Assembly: GCA_977006965.1 (NCBI GenBank)
Contig: OZ345352.1
Span: 1,550,001 to 1,614,000 of the forward strand
Origin: Phymatolithon calcareum
Lineage: Eukaryota > Rhodophyta > Florideophyceae > Hapalidiales
Length of the DNA: 64,000 nt
Direction of reading: 5' to 3'
Shown piece after piece: positions 17,361 through 27,833 of this stretch. The position numbers and the translations under genes are program-made. The notes beneath the pieces were generated by a model. That model made no database searches and had not been told where the DNA came from. It was given only the letters and a program-made list of their open reading frames with translations. Each line of letters opens with the position of its first letter. Position 1 is the stretch's first letter.

Positions 17361-18747
17361 ATGAATCCAAACTCTCCCACCGACCGTCGAACGGAACATG
17401 AACTTCAAGTGCTGCAAAGTAAGTAGACAACAGTCCATCTCATTCATGGAACCTGAAATGCAATGCGATTCTTGAGTCATCTTTGAGACGTCCCAGCTGC
17501 ATTGCGATCTAATCCAGGAAAGGATTTTGCAAACTAACGCACCTGTCTGGCATTTGTTTATACTTTCACTTCTCGTCACAGAAGCCTACGAAGAAGATTC
17601 GTATCCGTCCGCCGAGCGCGTCGCACAATTGGAGGCTGAGCTGACAAACGTTACATCGAAGCAAATCAAGCTCTGGTTCAAGCATCGGCGAAAGCATAGC
17701 CGCCATAGATCATTGCAAACTTCTGCGCAACAAAAAGGAGGCGCATCAGGTGCTCGGTCTCCTACAGATCAAGAAAAGCAAGCTGTCTCACAACCTGACT
17801 CAAGGCCTGTAATTCTATCCCAAGACTATTTTCCCGGTCAAATACCTCCAATATCAACACCGGCCTCATCTGTGTATCCACCATTTTCTCATCTGGAGCT
17901 CATGGCCCTGCGTGGCGCTCTTTGTATGTCAAAGCAGTTTCCGACACAACAGGGTTTACAAGCACTGTCGACATTTCTAGGACGTCCACAAGATCATCTA
18001 CACAGCTGTTTTCAGGAGGAAATTCAGGGTGGCTTCTTCTGGAACTATCTTGCAGACATTAACTCTACTGCATTTCCATCCGATGGTCCTTCATCACAGG
18101 GCTTATTTTCCGTGCACCATAGCTCTGGTGCCATGCCACATTCACCTGTCACACAAGCAGCGGGATCCTACATGCGAGGGGCGATAGGGCAAACTGCAAT
18201 GGGACCTGGAGCCAGTGATGATATATCAAGAAGTAAGGCATTGGAAGTGAAGGGGGCACTTCAAATACCACCACAATTCGTTTCTGCGCAGAAATGGCCT
18301 GTGCCGGTGCCATTGCCTGGGGGAAAGGCATCGGACAGAGAGTCGGGGCGAGGCGGAGGTGTGTATCAGCACCCCGTAATGTATCATCCTGAAGGGTATG
18401 GTGTTTCACATCATCCTCTCGCAGCTCAGAGTATTTCCGATTCTGCTACGGTCAAGGCGCAAGAAGCTGCAACAAGCCATGGCGCTTCTCCCTTTGCGCA
18501 GTACCAACCGGTGTGGTACTGCGCTCCAAACACACCACAAGGGCAATTGAATTATGCGTCGAATAGGTCGTACGGCCCACCGTCTGCAACAGCCTCGCCT
18601 GTTATTGGGGAAATGACGAAAAATAGGCAGTCCGAGGGGGAAGATGACGGGGTCCTGCTCTCTCCTGCTAGGACTGCCTCCTCGGAGCAACAGGAGACGT
18701 TCGGTACGGACACTTCTGCAGTGCTTGCAGCGCCTACTTTCATTTAA
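17361..18747 (+). CDS. Atypical homeodomain protein gene carried by hAT (copy 2)
   Basis: Exon 1 is 17361-17418 and exon 2 is 17582-18747; the 163-nt intron has a GTAAGT donor, CTAAC at 17534-17538 and a CACAG acceptor. The product is 407 residues and identical to copy 1. Exon 1 supplies the start of homeodomain helix 1 (RRTEHELQVLQ) and exon 2 the rest, ending in QIKLWFKHRRK. Without splicing, exon 2 has no ATG in front of the homeodomain, which supports the intron. The gene points from the LINE A side toward the transposase gene, with the unknown ORF between them. Confidence 0.85.
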
Positions 18748-18871
18748 TTTCAGCTGTTCTGTATCCATAAAATACATTCAGGGGGTTCGATATGGAGAGG
18801 AGCACCTTCGCTTTAAAATGTTGAGGAGCTTAGCCATGAGCGCTTTGTACGATTCTCTTCCAATAAATAAT

Positions 18872-19387
18872 TTAAATGAAGCCTCGCAATCTAGAAGTAG
18901 GTCCCGTACGGGATTGGTGTAAAAAGAATGGGTGCATGGAGTTTTTCGTGGAATAACCCAAACGGAACGTGAACTCCAGTCTCTTGTTCAGCGGAATGGT
19001 TTGCTGTACACCCACACTAGCGACTACCGGCGTTGAATACGGCTTCCTGGAGCTCCGATAGTTGACGTTTGCGAAGAGTTTTGTACGAGCAAGGCGCGGC
19101 ACATCAATCAAGCGGTCCGCCTCCAGTCCCACATAAGCGGGCGCCTCGCCCGCAAGGAACAGACCGGCTTTTCCAAACACAACGCCCTCTTTTCCACATG
19201 ACATAAGCTTAGTTCTCGCGCTCAATTTCCATTCCTGGTGCAACGGCTTAATCGTCGAAGTGACCTTCACCAACGATTTCTCCGACGGCTCCACCGAAGA
19301 TGGTTTCACATAGGTCCACGTATTGGCGAATATCAAGCTCAATTCACGATAGCGCGTGCACCTGATGACGATGTAAACGACCCACAA
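18872..19387 (-). CDS. Unrecognised ORF carried by the hAT element (copy 2)
   Basis: Identical to 4508-5023: a hydrophobic N-terminal run then beta-like alternating segments. The first in-frame ATG is at 19204 (minus). Retention of the open frame in both copies shows only that they are recent, not that it is functional. Confidence 0.4.
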   Translation of the reverse strand: MWVVYIVIRCTRYRELSLIFANTWTYVKPSSVEPSEKSLVKVTSTIKPLHQEWKLSARTKLMSCGKEGVVFGKAGLFLAGEAPAYVGLEADRLIDVPRLARTKLFANVNYRSSRKPYSTPVVASVGVQQTIPLNKRLEFTFRLGYSTKNSMHPFFLHQSRTGPTSRLRGFI

Positions 19388-19694
19388 GAGGACAACGAAA
19401 TGCGCAAGAATTTAGCGGAGAAAACGCTACTGCAGTCCGAAGCAAGAAACTGTAGTATTAATCATCAAGAAAGCTTTTTCCAAGAGTACCAAAGGAGGAG
19501 CTAACTGATCCATGATGTCAGCAGATGGGAGGAAGACAAGAAGTAAATGGAAAATACCCACAGGGCTGTGCGTCGTTTTAGAAAGTTCCACTCCACATAC
19601 GACTGGAATGAATAAAACTACGTTCAACAAATCTATGCAGACGAAAAAACGTTATCGAGAAATGAACAAAGAGGTAAAACAACGATTCTAACCT

Positions 19695-20516
19695 TCAAGA
19701 AAAGAACGAGCGCAAATACATAATGATGTCTAGCATCTCTCCAGAAAGCCGCGCGCGATCGTCTGTAAGAATTCTGCTCACGGCGGAAAAGTTGCGCTCG
19801 GATGTGCATGATGAAGCTGGAATTGCAAAGAGCCTAAGGGCGAATCTGGACAAACGAGGATATTTCGCCTTGTTCCTGAGCCAAAACTGAACAACTCCCA
19901 TATCCTCGTCTTTTCGCATCATTGCCTCATCAGTTCCTGAGACAATCGCGCACTTGTAGAGGGTGTACTCATCTGTCTCAGGTACTTTTCCGCTACGGTC
20001 GTCAAATAAATTCGACAATCGAAATTTTTTTGTCGGGGGATTCTCATCGGCGCCCTGTTCAGGAATATCAGACAATGCCACTGGGGACATCTGAGGCATC
20101 GGCGATTGCCTGATATCGGGGGGAAGTACTATTTCCATAACTGCATTTCGCACGAACTTGTCACCTCGCGCCATGTACTCAACACGCAGCTCATTGTCTG
20201 TGATAGAGGCGCAAGATTTGAGTAGCGGATGCAACAAAAGGGCAGCAATGTACGCGTCATGAACGATGATGACGCTAGAAAGGAGGTCGAGAACGTGGGA
20301 AGATAGACAGGCGAGAATTGTGTCACGCGGATCCGCAGCATTGTCGGCAAGCGTCTTCTTGCACCAGAAGAGAATCGGGAGAACTTTGTGCATAGTGGGC
20401 TTTGACGTCGTCTCTAGCAATCGCAGCGCAATAACCAATGGCTCGCAAGCAGAAACAACAGAGTCAATGTAAGGCAGAGAGGTCTTTGCGCCAACCGTAG
20501 TACATCTTACTCCACG
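19695..20516 (-). CDS. hAT transposase, C-terminal dimerisation part after in-frame TAG (copy 2)
   Basis: Identical to copy 1: the dimerisation domain with IPASSCTSERNFSAVSRIL near its end. It follows the N-terminal part in the same frame after a single TAG at 20519-20517. Confidence 0.8.
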   Translation of the reverse strand, partial: RGVRCTTVGAKTSLPYIDSVVSACEPLVIALRLLETTSKPTMHKVLPILFWCKKTLADNAADPRDTILACLSSHVLDLLSSVIIVHDAYIAALLLHPLLKSCASITDNELRVEYMARGDKFVRNAVMEIVLPPDIRQSPMPQMSPVALSDIPEQGADENPPTKKFRLSNLFDDRSGKVPETDEYTLYKCAIVSGTDEAMMRKDEDMGVVQFWLRNKAKYPRLSRFALRLFAIPASSCTSERNFSAVSRILTDDRARLSGEMLDIIMYLRSFFS

Positions 20517-21824
20517 CTAGGCTTTCTTCGCAGGAAGTGATTCACCATCGGAAACAATCGCGTCAATGTGCGGGGCAGATTTCTGAATTCGCTCCAGCGA
20601 AGAAAAAAGGGAACACCATCGAGTCTCCACCTCCTGTATGAGCGCGCACCCGGGTGGGAGTTTCCGATTCGAGTCCGACTGCTTGAAAATGCGGACCAAG
20701 GTTTTTGAGCTCTCAATGTTCTTCCATACCTCAGCAAGAATCGGGTCACCCGTCTGCAGTAGCTTAGTCTTGTCGAACGCTGTTCGCATGACCGTTGTGA
20801 GTTGATGGCAGATGCATCCCAGCCATTTCAAGTCGAGTGCAGCTTTTGACTGCGAGACAGGAGCTCCAACCACGTTCGGCATAACAGCTGCACAGTCCGT
20901 CACAAATGTGAACTTTTTGGTGAGTCTTTCGAAGTCCATATGATACAGTTGTTGAAGCACTGTCTCCAAAGTTTTCCTGATTGCCACTGAGGTCTCGCCA
21001 AGTGTAGAACTATGCTCCGTCAAAAAAAGAATCTTGTTCTTCAAGAAAATATTTTGGTTGCCTGTTAATGCATCTTTTGGACCAAAGTCGAAATAGTGGA
21101 GAGTAAGATCGTAGTAATTTGCGCCCGTGTTTCCTTGTTTGAGACTATCACAACTCATACCGCCTCCTATTTTGAGCGCTTCAGGAATGCCGACGGTAGC
21201 ATCAAATTTTCGCTTTTCTTCGGCAGTTTTAAGCAGACTGTTCTTCACAGCAGTGGTCGATGGCATTGCATCTGCAACATCGAGCATGTGTCCAGTGGGC
21301 ATTGTTTGACCGGCCTTAAACATAGCCGCGGCAAATGTAGCCACTCCTGCCTTTGCGTACGTCCAGCTGATAAGCTGGAAGTTTTGGTACACAGCAGCGG
21401 CCGCAGCTTTAGCAAGCATAGCCTTGGTGTTCTGGTCAAGCCGCCAGATCAGGCTTCCGGTATTTTTGTCTTTCGGCTCATGCTTTTCCATGTGAAGGGA
21501 GTAGTTGGTAGTGCCACCAGAAACTGGGTTATATGTTCTGACTGCGGCAGTGACAGGACAAACATGGTTGGCATAGTATTTGCATACAATGTACCCGCAA
21601 TGCGTAGTAGTGTTCGAGTAGCACAATAGCATCCATCCTGAGTACTTTAAGGACCGAACACGGGAATTGATGGACTGACCGATAACAGAATCATGACTTA
21701 AAAGTTGGAATCCCGTTGTTTTTCCCGCAAGCATGTCCCTAACAATGGATTGTGCATGCTTTTTGTCGACAGGGGGCGCACGACTTGGAGTGCCATGCAC
21801 AGAAGGAGAGGTGCTTGTAGCCAT
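20517..21824 (-). CDS. hAT transposase, N-terminal and catalytic part (copy 2)
   Basis: Identical 435-residue product from ATG at 21824 to TAG at 20519-20517, with the BED-like finger, TDCAAVM, CICH and ETRW motifs. The 5' flank lacks the 28 bp that contain TATAAA in copy 1, so this copy may be less well transcribed. The shared stop codon shows that it was already present in the source element. Confidence 0.85.
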   Translation of the reverse strand: MATSTSPSVHGTPSRAPPVDKKHAQSIVRDMLAGKTTGFQLLSHDSVIGQSINSRVRSLKYSGWMLLCYSNTTTHCGYIVCKYYANHVCPVTAAVRTYNPVSGGTTNYSLHMEKHEPKDKNTGSLIWRLDQNTKAMLAKAAAAAVYQNFQLISWTYAKAGVATFAAAMFKAGQTMPTGHMLDVADAMPSTTAVKNSLLKTAEEKRKFDATVGIPEALKIGGGMSCDSLKQGNTGANYYDLTLHYFDFGPKDALTGNQNIFLKNKILFLTEHSSTLGETSVAIRKTLETVLQQLYHMDFERLTKKFTFVTDCAAVMPNVVGAPVSQSKAALDLKWLGCICHQLTTVMRTAFDKTKLLQTGDPILAEVWKNIESSKTLVRIFKQSDSNRKLPPGCALIQEVETRWCSLFSSLERIQKSAPHIDAIVSDGESLPAKKA

Positions 21825-22332
21825 CTTGGAGTGAAAAAGAAACGGGCTCACTCAGAAAGGAGGACGATGATAGGAACTAATTCGGAGGACGAACATACCG
21901 ATCTGGAGGAGAGCAGGGGAATGCTTCTAGACTCTTGTCCTTTTGACATTATGAAGATCACTCAAATATATATTCATTTGTCGATTGCCACCTTTCTGTA
22001 AGGCCCTTACACGATACCATATCCCGAATCAAACCGGTATTTATCCAATCCGGTTCGATTTGATTCTGCATCCATCCGTAATGGATCCGGAAGAAGTTGA
22101 CATACATCCATATCGACACTTGGAAGCCGGAAGTCGACAAATTATCACTCGGTCGAGAAATCATTTAAGTTTTACTAGTTTGCTGATAGATTTTGACAAC
22201 AACAAAAAAATTATCCAGGAATCCACCAAATTTCCATCAGAAAGTCAAACGTATATCCAAAAGTGCAACAATATCGCGACCGGAGCGACGGATGACTGGA
22301 TTAGTCCGGCGGAATAAAACGCTGCTCGAGAT

Positions 22333-22929
22333 TGGGAATCAAATTTTGCAGTGTCCAGGCTCACAGAGATTTTAGTGGAGGGAGACAAAAAGCATTTCCA
22401 AAGGTTCTGCTCTTGACCTCCCAGGAAAACTAGCCTGAAGGCAATGCTATGGAATACTGTAGGCAAAGCTACAGTAATTCAGCATGCCTAAATTGTGGAA
22501 GGTATGTCCCATTTGCAAAGCCAGAGGTGAAACGAACGTTACCCGTTCCCTGTCGTGAATCTATGAGAAGAATCACGCAGGACGGCACACCAGATATGAA
22601 CAACACTATGGTTAATTAGTTACAAAAAATTTAAACGGTAGTTGGTGAGGCGCAATGCAGCGGCTTCGATAGCCGGGTAGAGACGCCTTCTAAGACAGCA
22701 GACGCTTGGAGTGGAATGACCGCGCCGGGGTTCTCAGAGTGGGCTTCAGTGTCGTACTAAGAATATGAGGTGTTGAGCATGACGAATTAATATGGCGATG
22801 TTAAAAAACAGTCCTTTGTGTCGAAATCTTTATTACTGTTTAGCCACCGGTAGTCCATGGTTTGCACATAGAAGCGTATCCTAGAGACTGATCGGCACTG
22901 AGTGTTTCCCCTGTACCGCTTTCTGAAAC
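22333..22929. other. Intergenic, partly duplicated upstream region
   Basis: No gene seen. The last 70 bp (GAGACTGATCGGCACTG and following) match, inverted, the sequence upstream of the related pseudogene at 30243-30808, so the duplication of that gene included its promoter region. Confidence 0.5.
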
Positions 22930-23489
22930 ATGTATGCATGGCATAAACTGTTGACGACTTGCTGCGTTTTGCTGTTGTTGCCTTCAGAGATTAATTGTGC
23001 ATCGCCGCCCTCATTGCAATACGTCTCCCATGCGACGTAGACGCAGCCATGCGACTTCGTCGGTGCCGACATAGGGAGCAAGCGTGTTAAAGGTGAGATA
23101 TGTTCCGATGAGTGTCTCAAGTTTCCAAAGTGCACACATTTCGCTTGGAACACCCACGATAATGGGACCTGCTGGTTCAAGCATGCTTCCCAAGTCTTCA
23201 AAAGCCAAGCAATCTTTTCAGCCAACCCGGGCGCTGTATGCAGCATTCTGCACTTTCAGTGCCGTCCCCGTCCACTGCCGCGCCATCAAAAGGAAAGGAT
23301 TGTGTCGGAGCTTGCCTCGACGACGGTGAGGTTACGGGGATCGTTATAGGCGTTGTTTCTGCGTTAGCAGCTTTTGTCGGCGTCATGATTGCGATCATTC
23401 AGCGGAATTTTCGACCTGTTGCGATTGAGTCACAACCAACAGAAGAACAAGCTCCAAAGTGGCCTTCATACATGGGCGATGTCGGCTAA
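22930..23489 (+). pseudogene. PAN-like domain / transmembrane protein, broken copy 1
   Basis: ATG at 22930 begins a signal-like hydrophobic start (HKLLTTCCVLLLLP), followed by a Cys-rich module with CSDECLKFPKCTHFAW that resembles PAN/apple domains, then a Ser/Pro linker, a transmembrane helix (GIVIGVVSALAAFVGVMIAII) and a short tail ending at 23489. Compared with the copy at 30243-30808 it has a Trp-to-stop change (ACG TAG ACG) near 23035 and a 7-bp deletion before the linker that shifts the frame. The family would be a cell-surface single-pass protein; its ligand is unknown. The 83-codon frame 23238-23489 covers only linker, helix and tail. Confidence 0.7.
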
Positions 23490-23499
23490 CCACCTCCGA

Positions 23500-24001
23500 C
23501 CTTACTTCATCGACTGCGTGAAAGAATTAAAAGTTGATTTATTGAGAAGGTAGCATGTGTCCCAACTTGAGGAAAGTCGGCATCTCTCTTAGCGTTCTAG
23601 TAGACTCCAAATTTCAGCTGCCTTAATCAGAATTTCGTAGTATCTCGTTAATTGTTCGGGCCACGTTGTTCTTTTCTGTAGGGGTCCATGTTGTCTTCTT
23701 CAGGATACTACGCATTTCCCATCCGCCTTGAGTTCTTTAGACCCCTTCATGTCCTTTTTCCTGGTTTATGACATCGGAGGAGGAATCACGTACCGGGGTG
23801 ATGGGCACAATGTGTAAGCGTACGTCTTCACCAAAGCATAAGGAAGGTTTAATATCTGTCAACGTTGAACAAGGTGTCAAGTCAGGGTCGTCGGTTGAGT
23901 GATGAGCTGCGTTCAATCATTCTCGCAGAATCCTAATTGCAATAGGTAGTGCGAGATGTACATCAATAGCGAAAATTTGAAGTGGGACGAACCATAGTGG
24001 A
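23500..24001. other. No gene recognised
   Basis: Sequence between the PAN-like pseudogene and the 3' end of the membrane protein gene. No coding or repeat signal that I can support. Confidence 0.4.
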
Positions 24002-24031
24002 ACTTACTATAGTTACGGACCACGAAAGTGT

Positions 24032-24835
24032 TCATTTATCAGACAATGTTCCCTGGTTTTCTTCATCTCCAGCAACTGCACCTGCAGTCCTATCTCGGCA
24101 GCAACAGTCATACATCCTTGTGAAAAGCATCATGATAATTCCAGCGGCAAAACACCATACCACCAACCCGATGTTAATTGCCACAAACTCACCGGCACTG
24201 ACAGCTATATGTTTGATTCTATCTCGCCCATAGAAAATCCAATACGCCCCTTGCCAAATACCGAACACCACAACAGGAAGGCCCAAGTATGCGAATCGAA
24301 ATCGAACCCGAGCCCCCAGAACGACATCGAAAAAGACGGGAAAAAGCGGAATCCCGAGGATACCGTAAGCGTACCAAAAATCATGCAGCTCATATTGCCA
24401 ATAATACCAATATCCTGCCGGAGCAACGATTAAGTCAATGAGAAACCCAAACAGAATTCCTGTCGAACCCGTCTGGTACAGTGGTACAACGACATTTGGA
24501 AGCCATCCTGCTGATTTATTGCGCGCTGCTTGCAAAGAGCACACTGCTAGGAGAGCGAATGAAGCACCGAGGAAAAACCAGTTCCAGTTGCCGAGTGCAA
24601 GAAACGCATGCTTTTCGAAAAAGTACATTCTTCGCCCAGCTGGAAATGAGAAGATTATGCCGAATGTGGTGGCAGCAAAAAGGAAGCGGAGTACGAATAA
24701 CAGCCATGTGTTTGAAAACCTTGATGTTCCCGCCTCCTCCAATGTGTGTCCTCCAAAAAGCGGTGAAGTCGGCCCCCAGAAGGTTGTGCAGCAACTCTCG
24801 GACGGTGCTGCCTGTTCGTCCATGGTAACTGACAT
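24032..24835 (-). CDS. Multi-pass membrane protein, intact
   Basis: Encodes 267 residues from ATG at 24835 (a second ATG in stronger context follows four codons later). About six hydrophobic helices are visible: around 42-62 (WLLFVLRFLFAATTFGIIF), 84-104 (FFLGASFALLAVCSL), 122-142, 152-172 (GILGIPLFPVFFDVVL), 178-200 and 208-236 (NIGLVVWCFAAGIIMMLF), followed by an acidic tail after a CCC motif. The layout loosely resembles AIG1/FAR-17a or rolling-stone-type membrane proteins, but I see no diagnostic motif, so the family call is weak. Two halves of a broken paralogue lie at 1001-1369 and 11844-12286. No intron is needed. Confidence 0.8.
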   Translation of the reverse strand: MSVTMDEQAAPSESCCTTFWGPTSPLFGGHTLEEAGTSRFSNTWLLFVLRFLFAATTFGIIFSFPAGRRMYFFEKHAFLALGNWNWFFLGASFALLAVCSLQAARNKSAGWLPNVVVPLYQTGSTGILFGFLIDLIVAPAGYWYYWQYELHDFWYAYGILGIPLFPVFFDVVLGARVRFRFAYLGLPVVVFGIWQGAYWIFYGRDRIKHIAVSAGEFVAINIGLVVWCFAAGIIMMLFTRMYDCCCRDRTAGAVAGDEENQGTLSDK

Positions 24836-25234
24836 TCACTTCTGCGGAAAACCGAGAATGAACAGCGCCGCGGAGCTTAGTGGCCTCGCTCCCCAAATTC
24901 GGTCGAAGAAAAGAAAGATTCTACTCGTCATGAGGGATATGTATTGAGGGTTTATTGAAATCTTGTCTTCAATATTTGAAACCTCGCCGCGAGGTGATAC
25001 TCGTTGGTTGCACTGCATATTGTACAGTACTGTACACCAATGAATGAAAACAATGCGAAAAAGTATACAGTGCTGTACAGTAGTCGTATACTGTATGTCT
25101 TTTCTACACTTGAATTTTAATTTAAAAATAAATTTCTATCATAGACGGAGATGAACCCGAGATTTGGAAATTGCATCGGTTGCGCTCCTGGGTGACATAT
25201 GATATAATACCGGCAACTTCACCATCTCCAAACG

Positions 25235-26138
25235 GAGCCATGCACCTGACACCATGCACGCCAAGAGTACAGACAGCTATTACAGAAGTGGAGAAGACAT
25301 TTTTCACTCAATTGTTTGGCCCAGTCGCAAAAAACCGAACCGCCAGGCTTCGCCTTCTTTGCCGTATACACAATGCAGAATACAGGAGATTTGTTTTAGC
25401 GCTCCGAATGTTGGAGCGAGCCAGAAATAGAAAATGGAGCCTATTGGCCTGCCCAAGGCAAGAAAGGGACTTTGAGGAATTACAATGGGTGAGTCGAGAC
25501 ATTTCGGCAATGATAGCACATGACCCTTTTGACACAGCACTTCCCTATCTCAAGCAAGGAGTTTCAGCGAAATCACTAATGGACTTGCTCTTCAAAGACG
25601 AAGGAGACCTCTTGGAGTCCATCAGAAAGAGAAAAAATCCTTACGATCTTCCCGGGTTCTCTCCGGTGATCATCCGACTTCCGAGAGCAAGACATCGCCA
25701 ATTGGCAGTGAAATGGGCATTCGGGCGTTTCCCCCCGATGGGTACCCACACTTCTCGAAAATAAATTCGGGGATACCGTAACAACTCTTATGAAGGAAGA
25801 TACCGCCTAACTGAAGAGGAGCTAAGGTGACTGAGAAAGCACTCGATCAAGTACTGTTCTTCACAATTGTATTCTACGACGACCTCGAATAGAGCACTAG
25901 CCAGCAAGATAAGGTTCTGAACCTTCTATGAAACCGGAGAAGCGAACTCTAAGCTTTTCCCTTCAACCTTCTAGGAGGAGGGTTTTTGCAGCTAGGGCAG
26001 CGACTCTAAACTGATATCGGCCTGCGCGCATCCGACCATAGTAAAGGGGCTACAAGAGAAGTAGCAACCGAAACGCATCTCCCTTACAGTCTCATGAGTG
26101 TTACTGAGGGCGTTTAATAAATTTCAAAATTAAAAAAA
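25235..26138 (+). mobile_element. LINE B, 5'-truncated family 1 copy
   Basis: Flanked by an 11-bp duplication ATCTCCAAACG (25224-25234 and 26139-26149). It begins inside the C-terminal coding region and carries a frame to 25764 with AMHLTPCTPRVQTAI, RKRKNPYDLPG and RHRQLAVKWAFGRFPPM. The 3' UTR includes GGTTTTTGCAGCTAGGG and CGTTTAATAAAT before a short A-rich tail. The same 3' UTR is seen at 27640-27820 and 34950-35127. Confidence 0.9.
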
Positions 26139-26249
26139 ATCTCCAAACGCAAGCTGGTCCGAAGCAGAGGTCATCTAGGACACGTGGAAAAGAATACACC
26201 GTCCGCCGGCCTGCCGCGAAAGTCCCTACAGAGCAACGAGGAGATGAGA

Positions 26250-26415
26250 GGTGGGGTTTTGGAGTCCACTGCATCGTGTTACACCAACATTAAAAGAAAC
26301 TTTTTTTAGACAGAATCCAACCAAAACTCTTAGCACTAGGAATGCTCCCCCAAGCGTCAGCAAATGCGTTGGAAACTTTCAAATAAAACCCTGCATTTCT
26401 TCTTCTACAGAACAA
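26250..26415 (+). repeat. R1 copy 4
   Basis: Matches the 3' UTR of LINE J at 48356-48560 in inverse order: GAGTCCACTGCATCGTGTTACACC, CCCCAAGCGTCAGC, AAATAAAACC and TTCTTCTTC. Confidence 0.7.
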
Positions 26416-26419
26416 GGAC

Positions 26420-26760
26420 AGGGCACTTTCACTGGCGCAACATCCGCTCACCCTCGACCCCGCACTCCGCTCCATTGCCACCACTCCTTTGTCGCTGTCC
26501 ATTTCGGCCCGCTCCAACAGTGGACATCGCCCGACGCCGAGCTCCGAGCGAATGGCACCGCCCCTCTGTCATAGTTGTACGTCGTCCGCAGGTTCTTGTC
26601 CGCCTCATTTACCTCCCATATGCCCCGCAGTGTCACACCGTCTTCCCGACTCCGCGGCTCTTCTATCGTACATATAAAAATTTACAAGAGTCAAGCTGCG
26701 CTAACTCAGTTCTGCTGATATGTCCGTTATAGTTTTTCTCTTTAAACTATTATCAATCAG
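26420..26760. other. No gene recognised
   Basis: CT-rich sequence with overlapping short frames in all phases and no motif. Confidence 0.4.
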
Positions 26761-26761
26761 T

Positions 26762-27120
26762 ACTAGAAGCAGGAGATTCTGGAAGCTGTAGCTAATGCAG
26801 AAAGCGGCAAAAAACGCTCTATATCGAACGCCATAACAGGGATGCCGCCGTACTTATTCTTCAAGTGGAAGTGGTATAGAACGTTGGGAATAAAATGGTC
26901 ATTCGGTATGTTCCCACCCATGAGCACCTCGAACTCATAGAGCAGAGAAGACAAACTGGCAAAGACGCTATCCAAGATAACAAGACAGGGCTGGCGAAAG
27001 GTAAGCTATCGCCGGAGAAAACTTCATGCACAAAGAGAGCACTTGTTGAAGTCCTTGCTATGTTTCAAGCCGTCAAGTCCGCAGCTGCAACTGAACCCTC
27101 CTTGCCAAATGAAGCTCACT
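26762..27120 (+). pseudogene. LINE C-terminal fragment (family 3)
   Basis: Fragments in two frames match the C terminus of LINE J at 48601-48879: KWSFGMFPPM-like, the Lys-rich segment before SPEKTSCTKRALVEVLAMFQAV and a terminal Val-Lys. Frameshifted and lacking its 3' UTR. Confidence 0.55.
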
Positions 27121-27194
27121 GAGACAACCAAATGGCTCCGCTTGACACACTACAGTGTAGTATTTTTCCCGTCGACGCCCGATTATGGCCCAGA

Positions 27195-27398
27195 GGTAGA
27201 TTTCACGCGAGGTTCAGATAGAGTGTATTGGATACCGAGTCACTGCGACGCCGCGAAGAATGAGGCTGCTGATGAACTCACGCGGCGGGGAATTTCGGAA
27301 TCGACTCAGGTGCTGCATCAAACGATACCTCTCATGACCTCCGGCTCCACAAACAGTTTCTCCGCTCGGAGGATTTCTTCCTAGTGCTTCTTGTAGCA
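27195..27398 (+). pseudogene. LINE RNase H fragment
   Basis: Frame VYWIPSHCDAAKNEAADELTRRGISES corresponds to the last RNase H motif (His and Asp) of the neighbouring copy, which reads HCGVPKNEAADELARRG. A broken relic upstream of the 27399 duplication. Confidence 0.6.
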
Positions 27399-27411
27399 GT
27401 GAGGCATGAGG

Positions 27412-27820
27412 CTACCGAAAGAACGTCACCGCCAATTGGCGATTAAATGAGCATTCGGACGTTTTCCCCCATTGAGTACCACTCTTCTGGAAGACAAATT
27501 CGGTGAAATCGTACCAACTCTCATGAACAAGCTCGAAGTGTACCTTCAAAGATATCGACTAACAGAAGAGGAGACTAGTGAGACTGAAAAAGCACTTGAC
27601 AGATTCCTAAGAACAGGACAAGTGGACTCTAGGCTTTTCCCTCCACCTTCTCTGGAGGAGGGTTTTTGCAGCTAGGGCTACGACGATAGCAACGAGCCCG
27701 GGTTTTGCGGGCTTTAACAGAGTAACGGAGCTACCAAGGTAGTAGCATCTGAAACGCATCTCCCTTACAGTCTTATGAGTGTTTCTGAAGGCGTTGAATA
27801 AATTCAAAATTCAAAAAAAA
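27412..27820 (+). mobile_element. 5'-truncated family 1 LINE copy nested in an RNase H LINE
   Basis: Flanked by a 13-bp duplication GTGAGGCATGAGG (27399-27411 and 27821-27833). It carries KERHRQLAIK, AFGRFPPLSTTLLEDKFGE, the terminal EKALDRFL and the family 3' UTR with an A tail. It separates the fragment at 27195 from the RNase H region at 27834. Confidence 0.9.
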
Positions 27821-27833
27821 GTGAGGCATGAGG

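Larger units (their letters stand above)
16920..22324 (-). mobile_element. hAT transposon with homeodomain gene, copy 2 (5405 bp)
   Basis: The same element as 1543-6975 in opposite orientation, flanked by a different perfect 8-bp duplication CTCGAGAT (16912-16919 and 22325-22332). Coordinates of the copies mirror each other (sum 23895; 23867 beyond the indel). The only difference noticed is a 28-bp segment with the TATA box that is absent here. It has landed in or beside the 5' end of LINE A. Confidence 0.95.

Noticed and set aside
1543-22324. A 20.8 kb palindrome or segmental inverted duplication
   Set aside because: Each arm has its own TIRs and a different 8-bp target duplication, so they are separate insertions. 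The spacer is ordinary nested repeat sequence.
24438-24947. 169-codon plus-strand ORF
   Set aside because: Antisense to the intact membrane protein gene, whose hydrophobic pattern and paralogues support the minus strand.
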